From the NCBI GenBank assembly GCA_036023115.1, contig JAYKKT010000046.1, forward strand, positions 5,106,001 to 5,170,000: a stretch of DNA of 64,000 nt, written 5' to 3'. This DNA comes from Brasenia schreberi. Its lineage: Eukaryota > Streptophyta > Magnoliopsida > Nymphaeales > Cabombaceae. The first letter of the stretch is position 1, and every line of letters starts with the position of its first letter. This document shows positions 48,449 through 62,920 of this stretch, piece by piece. The notes below the pieces were generated by a model. That model saw only the letters and a list, made by a program, of their open reading frames with translations. It had not been told where the DNA came from and searched no databases. The position numbers and the translations under genes are program-made.

Positions 48449-49809
48449 GGAGTTGAGTAGTAAATGTTAATAATGTAAAATAAAGAACAATGACGATTGA
48501 CAATTCATGTGGACAACCCGACTTAGCTGGGGAGAAGGCTTTGTTTTGGTCAGTGCAGGATCTACGTTGAGCCGAGGTGTGGGTATCCTTCCAAACCAGC
48601 TGTTCCAGTTTCACCGAAACTTGGAGCCCCGAACCAATCTATCCCCCATCAGGTCTAGGTCTAGATCCATGTCCATGTCCATGTCTTGTTTCAAGCCAGT
48701 TCCAGTTTGATTCCAATTTCATGAAACAAAGGTACGTTACTCTAAAACCAAAACAAGGACTTGGAACTGTCTGGTCCAGTTTCAGTTCCTCAATAAGTAG
48801 AACGAAAACCGAAGTGTATACAGATTCCATATCCGTATGATGTAAAACTAATACAAGTTGATGTATAATAGATAGTGAATACAACTTTCCGGTTAGATAC
48901 AGCATGCATTTAAAATAAATAATACATTTAAATTGTGGTAGTAACGCCTAAACGTCCAATTGGCTCTTACACTGAAAAAGCTGAGGTAAGTTAGATAACA
49001 TATTATAGTTTGCATTATGTAATTTTACCACATAATACATTAAAGAATGCACTTTATTTATAATAATACAGATTTGATGTATAATTAACATATAATATAT
49101 TTTTTCTCTAATAAATAACATAGGTTAATACAGTGTAATACCTTGGTCTGGGCCCAGACCCAATCCAAAAAAGAACTAAATGTAAAAGTGGATAAGAAAA
49201 TCCTATCAAGTTTCCTTTACGAATTTGGAAACCATAATCGTTTTTTAAGGGCTAAACAAGAGGGCTTTCAATCTTCATGAACCCTAAGGAATTATGGTTC
49301 TCACTGGTTTAGGAGGCAGTTTGGGTCCAGTTAAACCCACTGGGTCTGGTTCAAACCAGCCACCTCTAAGCCCACGGCTGTATCCATGACCTATAAAACA
49401 TAGTTCGCCCCCACCCTTAGAACAATGTGCTAGTGCAGCTTAAGAAACCACTTCCATATGATGTTAACCTAAGTCCAAACCAAGGACCAATCTGATGTAT
49501 GATGGGTTTCATCATATATCAGATGACGGAGATATTCTTCCTCCCTCCGTCTTCCACCTTAGAAAACAAGTCACAGGAAATGTGAGAAATACTCAAAATA
49601 CAGTTTTGATATATTATGATGGGCCACTAATTGTGAAAACTTGGCTCTAGATGTGTGATCAAGGTTTCTTTCTCATGGAAGTCTAGTGAAAAATACTCAA
49701 AATATAGTTTTGATATATTATGATAAACAACTTTCGTTTATGAAATCGATTGTACCGTTACGATCGTCTAGCTCAATCTGTCATCAAAGAAAGTCGAGTA
49801 GCTCACATC
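48445..49809. other. Intergenic, repeat-like, gene-free
   Basis: It contains stretches rich in gttccagtttc/gaaccaatc-type words (48590-48800, 49310-49370), a style of sequence also seen at 40220-40320 and 49920-50045, suggesting dispersed non-autonomous repeats. No gene is supported. Confidence 0.4.
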
Positions 49810-49826
49810 CTCTCTCTCTCTCTCTC

Positions 49827-49911
<85 letters not shown>
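49810..49911. repeat. Compound (CT)n(TA)n microsatellite
   Basis: About 18 bp CT then about 83 bp TA. Confidence 0.95.
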
Positions 49912-49915
<4 letters not shown>

Positions 49916-50401
49916 GGAAAGACTTGTGTAGTTCCAACAGTTCTAGACGGTTTGAGACGAACTGGAACCGACGGCTTCAAATCATAACCCGCCTGGTTCT
50001 CAGAGGGCCAGAAAGGCCGATTCGAAACCTAAACTAGAACCGAACATGTCTAATTTTAGGTGATGCTTTCAAGCTTGATTTGAATGACTTGGCTTGCCCG
50101 TTCCAAAATCTAATATATTATAAGATCCTACTTATCTATCAACTTTTGAGTCATTGAACAGCTTAAATTATCTACCGAATTAAACCCAATCTCTACCGAC
50201 CATAACAATTAATAAAATGTGTTGCTAGCGAAGAGAACAAGAGGGACGGATTAACGTTCCGAAACGACTTGCAATCAAGTATGAAATTACATTCTTTATT
50301 TATTCAGTCAGCATCTGAAGACGACTTACAATCAAACAAGATTAAGATAAAAGCATTTAACTTCTGAAGACAACTTACGGGTACCCTGTTTTTCTGAATT
50401 A

Positions 50402-50459
50402 CACACACACACCTACGCAATGGGTGTGGGTGTGGGTGTGGGTGTGGGTGCGTAGAGAG
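50402..50459 (+). repeat. (GGGTGT)n tract with G-quadruplex potential
   Basis: Five GGG runs (50422-50448), each separated by TGT, satisfy the simple four-run quadruplex rule on the plus strand. The tract is bracketed by ctacgca and tgcgtag, a 7-bp inverted repeat. Confidence 0.75.
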
Positions 50460-50982
50460 AGAGAGAAAGATAGTGAGTGGCATATGCTAGCTGGTTACCC
50501 GTCCGAGATGCTATCATCGTCCGTGTCTTCTGAGTTGGATTGCAGGGCAATTCTTACTCTTAACTATCGTTGGGATGTGAACCTAGAAATTTCTTCTCTT
50601 AATTGACTGCATATTCTAAATGCAATACCATAAAAGGAAAAGTTACAACGGTAACAAGCATAAAAATTATCTTGTAACAAAATGGTAGAAAAAAACAAAA
50701 AGAATGTAAACAAGATATATATACGTAGAGAGAGCCTCATATATGCTATTACACTTAAATGCTAGCAAATTCAAGCTCAACCATCCATCTCGAGTTGAAA
50801 TTTGAATTTGAAAAGCAAAAGTATATATATATGTGTGTGAAGAAAGTATGTTTATAAAAAGTATATATATTTATTGCCTTTTCATTTAAATTTCAACCAT
50901 GTCTTACGAGATAAATGGTTTAGATATGTTTGGATTTGATAGTACTTAAGTATGTTAGTACATATCAGGCTCTCTCTATGTA

Positions 50983-50985
<3 letters not shown>

Positions 50986-51044
<59 letters not shown>
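50986..51044. repeat. (TA)n microsatellite passing into TATG repeats
   Basis: About 58 bp of TA repeats, followed to about 51180 by degenerate tatg/tata text. Confidence 0.9.
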
Positions 51045-51051
<7 letters not shown>

Positions 51052-51650
51052 CTATGTATGTATGTATTTATGTATATATGTATACATAGTTGTATATATT
51101 TATATGTATGTAGTATATATATACACACATATATGTGTATGTTTGTATCTATTTAGGTATATAGATACATATCGACCTATGTGATAGAAGTTCTTTTAGG
51201 ATGAGGTAATTGATCAAAGAGCTGTTTAGGGTGGGGCAAAGAATGTTAATATCTCATGAATTCAATCATGAGCTGTAGTTTTCCTTTGAATTTTAGAAAT
51301 TCCAAGACCGGGAGGTGGGCATGAGGGTTCACCCCACCTCTTCTCAATATATATCTATCAATAATATATATATTATAAGTTGAATGGTTCAGGTCAGATA
51401 GATTTAGGGTTGGACCGCCATGCAGATGAGAATAAGAGTGTTGATACTCTTTTACAGAAAAGATAAAGGAAAAGGAAAGGCTATAACTTTTGTAGACGAT
51501 GAAAGAATCTACCAACCCGAAGGATAAAGGATTTTCCTTGTAAATTGCCCGAAAGTACAATCATTACCCTCAAAATGATGAATGATGCCAACCTTTTCTC
51601 CTGCGAAAGTTGTAAAAGGTGAAAACTGCACATGTTGGGCAACGCTTTTG

Positions 51651-51703
51651 CTCTCTCTCTCTCTCTCTCTCTCACTTTCTCTCTCTCCTCTCTCTCTCTC
51701 TCA

Positions 51704-51790
<87 letters not shown>
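51651..51790. repeat. Compound (CT)n(TA)n microsatellite
   Basis: About 90 bp of imperfect CT repeats followed by about 50 bp of TA. Confidence 0.95.
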
Positions 51791-51792
<2 letters not shown>

Positions 51793-51794
51793 GA

Positions 51795-52884
51795 GCATGA
51801 AAGCAGGAGAGAAAGGGAGAAGGTAGTCGGGTTGACTATGAAGGGGAAACAGTGAACCAGTCTCTTGGTGAATGCATGGCCATGCATACTCTTTAAGTTG
51901 GTATCCTATGATGATTTAACCCCTTTTGATAAGTGATTTCATAAAGAAATATTAAAATAAAAGAACCTTTTCCAGAGGAGATTATTACTGATGCAATCAA
52001 AGTTAGCTTGTATAATTACAGATGCCACGGATTGCATCTAAGCCTCGAAGACCAATGGTTTCGCGCTGCCGCTTGTATAAGTCCATAAGCAACATTACCT
52101 GTAACAAGGGGATGTGGGGGACACCAGATCCGATATTTAACATGTCTCTTGAAAAATGTGTGTGTGTGTGTGCATGCATGCTTGTGCGTGCTTCAACTCG
52201 AGGAAACCACGCTCTGCCCATGGGTCTTGGTTTCAATCCTGAGTTTGAAGGGGACATCGAGCCCTTCGTAGGTCTGTAAAACAAGCCAACAAATAAATAA
52301 AATATAAAAATATTTTAAAAAATAAAGAAAACAAGCATACCCCAAAAGTAAAGATGGTGCATTAGTACATATACATGCACACTTCTCTCTCACACACACT
52401 TCTATACTCGATTATGTTTACTATTAAAGTTGTTCACTCATATAAGACTATTGTTTTAGTGTAATAACATTTTTTTTTAAAATCTTAGTTTTTTTTAATT
52501 ACACCAATAATCATAGAAAAGCAATAAATGAATATTTACATTATTTTTAATACAAGTTTTTGACAATGACTTTGTTGATTATGTCATGTTACATCATATG
52601 AAAACGACTGTGATCAAATCTACTTAGTCAACCCTTGAACGTACCAAGAAAGAGGACGTTGCATCCGGCTCCAACACACCGCAGCCCCAATCACATATAT
52701 TCGCAGAACCACACTTGAATACAAGTCTCATCCTAAAGGATCCAAACCGGGCTAGATTTGGGAATCGGTTCTATCTCGAACCCTATAAATATGGGTCGGG
52801 TCTATGATTGACAAATGGATTGAATTAGAAAAGGAAAGTTTTTCCGTGCATAATGCGGCCTCCCATTTGTCATCAGTACTCATC
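51795..52884. other. Intergenic, gene-free
   Basis: No domain-bearing frame. A short (GT)n lies at about 52158-52172. The stretch upstream of the CBP60 leader ends in the tandem duplication below. Confidence 0.4.
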
Positions 52885-53058
52885 AGGATCCGATAATAAG
52901 AATCGGATCCAAAATCATTGCAACCCAGGCCCGGACGAGTTCTTGACTGTTGATTTCTTAACGTGAGTGTTTTACTTATTAGGATCCAACAATAAGAATC
53001 GGATCCAAAAGCAGTGCAACCCAGACCCGGACGAGTTCTTGACCGTTGGCTTCTTCGC
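52885..53058. repeat. 96-bp tandem duplication upstream of CBP60
   Basis: Two copies (from 52886 and 52982) share aataagaatcggatccaaaa, gcaacccag, cccggacgagttcttgac and ttctt with few changes. Copy 1 contains a perfect 9-bp palindromic arm pair, ggatccgat…atcggatcc, with a 7-nt loop; copy 2 keeps only the outer six bases. Confidence 0.85.
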
Positions 53059-54350
53059 GGGAGCTGTTCGCGGACTTTTTGATGGTGACATCCTTTTCAT
53101 TCTTAAACCCTAAATCGGATTTTTCTTTTAACAGAAAAGTTGAAATGAAAAAGGGAAGCGGAAGGAAATTTCTCAGACTCTTCCTTGGGCGTTCGTTCGT
53201 GCAAATTTCGTCTCTAAAAGGGTATAATTCTCCGCTTTCCCACTCACCTCCTTTTTTTGTTCTCCCTTTTGTTTATTTTATCTTTTGCCCAAAATAGTCA
53301 TTCCAAACGAGAATCCGTTAATTCTAATTCGCTCACTTGATTCCTCGTTGGATCTTCTTGGAAATTCGCACGGTCGCGATCTCAGGAACTCAATTTCTTA
53401 TCTTTTTGTTTCTCTGTTTTGTGGTCAATTCATTTATTTAGAATAAGTACGACTCGGAAGAATACAACGGCATCCGATTCCCTAAATTTATTCTTGTAGG
53501 GTTTTCATCTTCTTCTTCATCGTCTTCTTTTTAGGGTTACTCGTTTTCCGGCTGACCCTCATCGTGGTTGAAACTTCTGAGAACCTTCTCTCTTCTACTG
53601 TCAACTGTATCTCTTTTCCACACTGCTTCTGTCTTTCGAAGTACTGTAAATGGTAGTCCTATAAGTAGACGTATCCAACAGCAAACCTTTTGCTGTTCGG
53701 TTTTGGGCATCTTCAGTTTGGTATCTCTTGGACCGGGTGCTGCTTAACGGCTTTGTTCTGGTTCATTGGAGTGTTTGAGGTCAATCTGGGATCTTATAGT
53801 ATTATAGTGCAGTTAGTTTCGCAAATTAGGGTCTGTTATAGGGTCCGGTTAGCATTTCTCTTCATAAACATTCTTGTGCTTATTGTGGTTCCTTCACTGG
53901 GTTGAATTTCACTGGTTTGGGTTTCAATATCAATCAATGAGGTTTAACTTCCACAATGTCTTACACCTGTTTTGCTCATTACAGGAGCTTGAGCAATGTC
54001 TGTTTTTCTTTTTGTAGTCCTGCAATGTTTTACAGTGTTTCAAACTTCTTAGGTTGTTCAAGTTAGCTTCTCTAGTCTGGGTCCCTTTGTCTTGAGTTCA
54101 TTTTGGTGTCATCTCCTTCATCATTTTGTAAGGTAATTTTTCTTAGTTTCTTCAACTTTGTTTTATGGTTCTTGAGTCATTTGTCTATGGCTTGTATTGT
54201 GATCCCTATTTGGACTTCTGGTGAGGGATAGGTTTCTAGGTTTTCCTACTGCTTCAACAGGGTTTGAAATAATATTGTTAGCAGTTCCTCTATACTTTGT
54301 TTCTGATCAAATAGAGAAATACTAAGTTTTGGTATCCATTAATACTCGAG
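53059..54350 (+). promoter_or_regulatory. Probable promoter and 5' leader of the CBP60 gene
   Basis: About 1.3 kb of T-rich, gene-free sequence before the CBP60 start, with the pyrimidine-rich texture (cttcttcttcatcgtcttc, about 53510) usual for plant leaders and leader introns. No TATA box is assigned. Confidence 0.35.
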
Positions 54351-57300
54351 ATGGTAGAAAAGAGAGTAATTGATAAAGAGGAAGACGGGTCAATATATCC
54401 TGCTTCAGATTTCAAACGGCCAAAGCTTCTTCCTACCCAACTGTATGTCAAGTATATGTGGTTTTTGTTCTTTAAATTTTTTAATAATATTATGTTGGCC
54501 TTCAATGGCTTTTTTCTTCTTGGCAGTGCTCTAAGTGAGACAGATCAGAGGATTCTTGAGACGTTTTTAAGGAAATTGGTAGGTTTGGTCATGGCTTAAC
54601 TCATATTAGTTGTTGATTTGGTATGAGCTCAGGAGATTAATTTTCTTTTGTAATGTGTTTCTTAGGTGCGAGAAGAGGTGGAACAGAAGTTTATTTTCTA
54701 CAGCCGTAAAATTCACAGGTGAGAGATTGAAACCCTTGGTACTGGTCTATGTGCCTATCATCTATGATCCATTCTTTCATTGTCTGATTCTGCTCTGGTT
54801 TATAGGAAAAAAAGGAGCCTCACTCATGCAAAGTACTTGTGCTTGTGATGCCTGATGGCATTAGATGCTCCAGCTTGTGCATGTTAGGTCCTTATACGAA
54901 TTACCTATTGTGGTACAGATTCCAGAACTACGTCATGGAACCATGAGATGATAATTAATAGTCTGAGGGCGCCAATGCGCCCGTCAGTGAATTGCCTATC
55001 AATTCTTTGATGTTTTGCTACTTCTCAGTTACACTTATTGAAACATATTTTACGTTACTGGTAAATTATAACTGGTCATCCAAAAGTTGGAACTTTGTCA
55101 GGTCCACTGATGAACTTATGTCCCATTATATTCGTGGATGTCTGAACATGTTATGGTTCTCTGATCTTTAACTAATGTTAATTTTAACCATGCATTTTCA
55201 CTTTTTTTCTAGGTTCCCCGAAAGGCAAATTGAAGCATATGAAAGGAGTTTCCGGTTGCATTTTAACAAGAAATTGTCTCTTCCAATATTCACTGGTAGC
55301 AGGATCAAGACAGAGTGTGGAAGAACCATTGAGATAACCATCCTTGATTCTTCTGGAACGGTTATAACTTCTGGTCCTTTGTCTTCACTCAAAATTGAAA
55401 TCCTAATCCTTCGTGGTGATTTTTCAAGTGATGAAAAAGAAGATTGGATGGAAGAAGATTTTACTGCAAATATAATACGTGAACGCGAAGGGAAAAGACC
55501 CCTGTTAGTAGGAGATACAACAATTTTATTGAAAAATGGGACTGGGAGTGCTGGAGAGCTGAGCATCACAGACAATTCCTGCTGGATGCCAAGCCGTAAA
55601 TTCAGGCTAGGTGCCAGAGTACTTCCAGGCAGCGGTCTTGCAGAAAGAATAAGGGAAGCAAAAACTGAAGCTTTTCCTGTTAAAGATCACCGAGGAGAAT
55701 GTAAGTTTCATTTACCTTTCAGTAGTTGTTTGGTGAAACAAAATAGTTTCTGAGATACTTTCATGATTGATTGGCTGGCTTATCGGTTGCATCAAGTAAT
55801 GATGGGGCTCTCAGTTACATGCCTCGAAGTTGATGTCTTCGATACTAACCTTGTTAATGCCACAAAATGTCCATAATGATAACAACTTTTACAAACACTT
55901 TTTATGAGATGTGGATAATAATTACGATTCACGTTTATCAGAATGAAGACTAAGAAACATATAGCTGACTCAACCTTGTGTGGGAAAGTCTTGGTTGTTG
56001 TTGGTTTTATATGATAATTAATTTCATCTGGAAGAGACTTAGAAGATTAACATCAATGCTCTTTCTTTTTTTGCGGTCAAAATGTGTATCCTTCTTTTGT
56101 TGGATATATGTCTAAATTTGACTCATACTATCTCTCCTATTATAGTAAATTTTAGACCTTTTCTTCTTCTCTGCAAGTTGACATTTACATCCAATTGCAG
56201 CCTATAAGAAGCATTATCCTCCAACACTAAATGATGAGGTTTGGCGCCTGGAGAATATCATGAGAGGTGGCATCTTCCACCAACGGCTGGCAGGGAAGGG
56301 GATCAACACTGTTCAAGAGTTCTTGAGGCACTTGGTTGTGCATCCTGAGGTGCTTAGAAATGTAAGTGCTTATGGAGAGATGTTTCTTTTTTTGGTTGAA
56401 CTATATCTTCACGATTTATTGCATCTGACTAGATTGTTCCTGTAGTTCCTACTGAGTGCAACTAATTTCTTCGCCGCAAAAAAATGTAGGTTCTTGGAAT
56501 GTCAAACAAGCAATGGGAGTCCACTATTCTGCATGCAAAGACGTGCAATGTAAGCAATGATGTTTCCTTGTCTATCGCCGTTGGACCAGATCAGCAAGTT
56601 GTGCTTCTATTCAACTCTATATATGAAGTCATAGGGATCATATTTGACGGACAGATTCAATCTGTGCATGACCTTGACATTTCTCAAAAGGTACTCCCTA
56701 ATCCTTGAATTATCATCTGAATTGAGACAAGCTTCACGTTTCAAATTTGTTCCTTTTAGATAATATTCTTTTTTCTGTTGCACAATGGGTCAGAGTCTGT
56801 TATGTTATGTAAAGGAATCATCTTTAGGTACCCTCTGATCCCTCTGTGTTATGTTAAAAAGTGCATCTTTAGGTGGTCCTTCGACCAACTTTGGCTAATG
56901 GGCTTTTCCCCATATACAGACGGTACACTATTTGCCACTTGTGTTGTATACTTTTCGTTGCATGAGCGTAACCTGCATTGAACTCATCTCCACTGGCAGG
57001 CGTTGGTTGATGATCTTACAAAAGATGCATATAGAAATTGGAGAAATATAACTCAACCACAGAAGCTGCCGATGCTTGATGGTGTGCCTTCTACTCATGA
57101 ATCTAAAGTCCTACAAAACCAGAACGTTCATATGGCAATGGTTGTACCTCATCAAGGTATAAGGTCTCACCGTTCAGAAGCTTGGTTACATGATCCAACT
57201 TTGTCAAAGTCTTCAGAAGTTTTTCCTTGAGTGCCTGAAAGTATTTCAGAGTATAACCAGCTTGGAGATGGATGGAAGAGTCAGAAAAGTATTTGAATGG

Positions 57301-58189
57301 AGAACCCAAATATGATGCAACAAATTGAAGGCTTTATGTGTTGCGAAAAATAAGTAGAAAGAAGTCTTTATATTATCATGGCGTTTCCTTCAGCAGTTCC
57401 ATGTAAAACTTAATTTATTGCCTTTTCATGTTTTCCTTAGAGAAACTGCAGTTCCGGGTGTTGGGGAAAAAGAAACGAAGAAATTATTGTCAAACCAATG
57501 TTTGTGACTTAACATTGAGTTGCACATTTAACGTTTGCATTAACCTTAGGATTAGTGTTGGGACCAAAATGGAACTGTGCATTAAATCATGTACTTCTGA
57601 TTGCTTCTTCCCTCTTCTTACTCAAGCAAGTTCTTTTTCATGTGACTAATGCATTTCTTTAGATCATATTGATCATACGACCTTCAAAATTTTATGATAC
57701 GCTTTCTGACCCAACTTCTATCCCGATATTGCTTGTAGATCAGTTGGATAAAACACCAGGCGTGATCCAGACAGGCGATCATGTAAAAGCTTCTGCAACT
57801 AGGTCAATCTATGATTCACTACAACAATGCAATTTCAAGTATGAGAAAAGCTATTATGGAGGACATCCCGATCATGAAGATAACTTGGATGCACTAGGTG
57901 CTCATTCTTGTATGCTTTCTCAAGGCGTGGAATCACGGGGTCTAAGAGTTTGCTGTTCCATACACATAGCCGGCCCTTGTTGAACAACAATTCAGCCCAA
58001 GGAAATGGGAACATTATCATGGAAAAATTGATAGCCGTGATCAGCGGCCCTCTTCAGCTTTGCTCACTGTCTCCAGGAACTAAAGGCCACTTAGGGTGGC
58101 TGAACCTGAAGGCTGTTCTCTTATGGGTCATTCTCGTTCGAAGGGGCACAACACCCAGAGTACGGGAGAGTCAACTTGTGCAGTGTTAA
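54351..58189 (+). CDS. CALMODULIN-BINDING PROTEIN 60 (CBP60) family transcription regulator
   Basis: In-frame exons: 54351-54442, 54527-54578, 54666-54718, 55213-55700, 56201-56361, 56490-56690, 57000-57156. After the N-terminal ALSETDQRILETFLRKLV and FIFYSRKI, exon 4 carries the plant CBP60 core (LHFNKKLSLPIFTGSRIK, GPLSSLKIEILILRGDF, NSCWMPSRKFRLGARVL). Exons 5-6 carry the rest (DEVWRLENIMRGGIFHQRL, GMSNKQWESTILHAKTC). CBP60 proteins bind calmodulin, and some members (CBP60g/SARD1) activate salicylate synthesis. The C-terminus is less certain: I propose exons 57739-57897 and 57996-58189 (518 residues in all), because the last frame holds WLNLKAVLLW-ILVRR, like the W-LK-KA-LKW-I tail motif of the family. 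Reading on without splicing at 57156 gives a stop at 57228-57230. Confidence 0.88.
55955..56008 (+). mobile_element. RTE 3'-end fragment in CBP60 intron 4
   Basis: The text acatatagctgactcaacc…tgtgggaaagtcttggttgttgttgg matches the terminal AD-stop-tgggaaaaggctta-(GTT)n of the RTE family, plus orientation, about 50 bp. Confidence 0.6.
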
Positions 58190-59386
58190 CTCCATGCTTC
58201 TAATCACTTGTTTTTGTTTGTTATCACTTGTTTAAATTTTAGTTCTGATAATCTGTACAGTTTTCCTCCTCTTATTTGTAGATGTATTGTGAAAATTTTA
58301 TGATAATTTCCCACTCCAAGTTTAAATTATAAGCCTAAAAATTGAGTCTTGTTCAAGCAAATGACAGCAGCACCAGCATCAAGATTGTCCGCAAAGGTGG
58401 AAGAACCTTGGAGTAATCATTTATTGTAGTGGTTTTCACTTGGTCTGTTTCATGTAAAGTTGGTTTCATTCTAGGCAGTGGCTGACCTATTCATGGGCGA
58501 GGTGAGGGTCTGACTGACCTGAAATCCAAAAAGAACCCGAAAAAGGACTATAAAATGGAAAACTGTACGGATCACCTCACCTGAATTTAACCCAAATGAA
58601 GTTCGTTCTGACTCATTCTTGGTGCATCATAGCAGTTGGACATCTTAACCACTTGTGTGGTACCCAATTGCATTTTTTTTTGCTTTACAAATAACTGGAG
58701 ATATTTGTAATCCATAATATGATATCCAAGGAGACATTGCTTTTGCTAATTCAAATTTTGGTCATTTTCCCGTGCCAACAACTACTTTACTACCCTAAAG
58801 TGAGGATATCAACAGGTTGGATTTTCTTAGGATAAAGGCGTTATTAAACCAGTGACCGAATAATATAATATACCGAGTTGGGTTTGAGCTTCGGTTAGAA
58901 AATCTAAAGTGAATCCATATCCGAATGTAGCACTCTCTCTCTCACACACACACATACATAAGTAGTATATATATATATGTGTGTGTGTGTGTTTGTACTA
59001 CTTTTGTATGTGTGTGAGAGAGAGAGAGAGAGAGGAGCCCATCCTGGACATCGGACAGATACTACGTATGTTATAAATCCTATTAGTTTGATCTGAATTT
59101 GTGTTGTTTAGGAAAAAAGCAAAGGCCGATATTATTGAGTTTTAGATGGACAATGAGCCGGTAAATTTGGATAGTCGTTCCACGACCCGAAATCCACAAA
59201 GCACACAAAGCAGATGTATAACGTTTCCCGTACTCCATTTGATGCTGCCGTTGCAAGGTATTTGGATTCTCTCTCTCCCTCTCTCTCTCTCTCCAACAAA
59301 TAAGAAAAGTATGGTTGTCATCTTTTGGTGAGAGGTGACCGCAAACATTGAGTTCTGGTGATCTCGGCTGCCATTCGCCGGAAAAG
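58190..59386. other. CBP60 3' flank and DUF1218 5' flank
   Basis: I see no gene. Contains the hairpin at 58933-59034 and a CT-rich leader (ctctctctccctctctctct, about 59270-59295) close upstream of the DUF1218 start codon. Confidence 0.45.
58933..59034. repeat. Long low-complexity inverted repeat (hairpin/cruciform candidate)
   Basis: The arm ctctctctcacacacacaca-tacat-aagtagta is mirrored by tactact-tttgtatgtgtgtg-agagagag, around a centre of TA and GT repeats. The arms are about 32 bp and pair with few mismatches. It lies about 350 bp upstream of the DUF1218 start codon. Confidence 0.7.
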
Positions 59387-62360
<2,974 letters not shown>

Positions 62361-62920
62361 AAAGATTACGTCTTGCACGCATGCGTGCACGCAAACACAC
62401 ACATGGGGACCCATCTTTTCTTTTTCTTTCCTTGATTGTAAGTAGATAAATGCTACTCGATCCATTGAATGAACGAATGAATTGGTGATTCTTGTATAAA
62501 GAAAATGAACAATTGGTGATTGGAGGACGAAACCAGAGTTTGTAGAAGAGCTCCTGCAGGTTTTGAAGTGCAACACATACAGACACACTTTAGGAAAAAA
62601 AACAGAATGCACTCACAAACATGGATTCCAAGCAATCAAATAATTTCTTATGTTTGTCACTCTTTTCCTTTCAATACCTTTCAAAAGGAAGGCCGAAGCA
62701 GAAATTATACATCAGAAGAAAAAAGGAAGAAAAGAAAGAAGGCCAAATCATCATTCTTACGCTCAAAAACAAACAAGATCTTCACGAAACTATTAAAATA
62801 CAGGTGGGAGACAAAGCTCACAGCCCCTAAGGCTCTCATGACTCCTTTGTATGTGATACTTCTGTTTGTTCTTGGTAAATGTTGATCTTTTATTTTCTCA
62901 CTGCTATACGGCTTAACCTA

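Noticed and set aside
50402..50459. Interstitial telomere repeat
   Set aside because: The unit is GGGTGT, not the plant TTTAGGG repeat.
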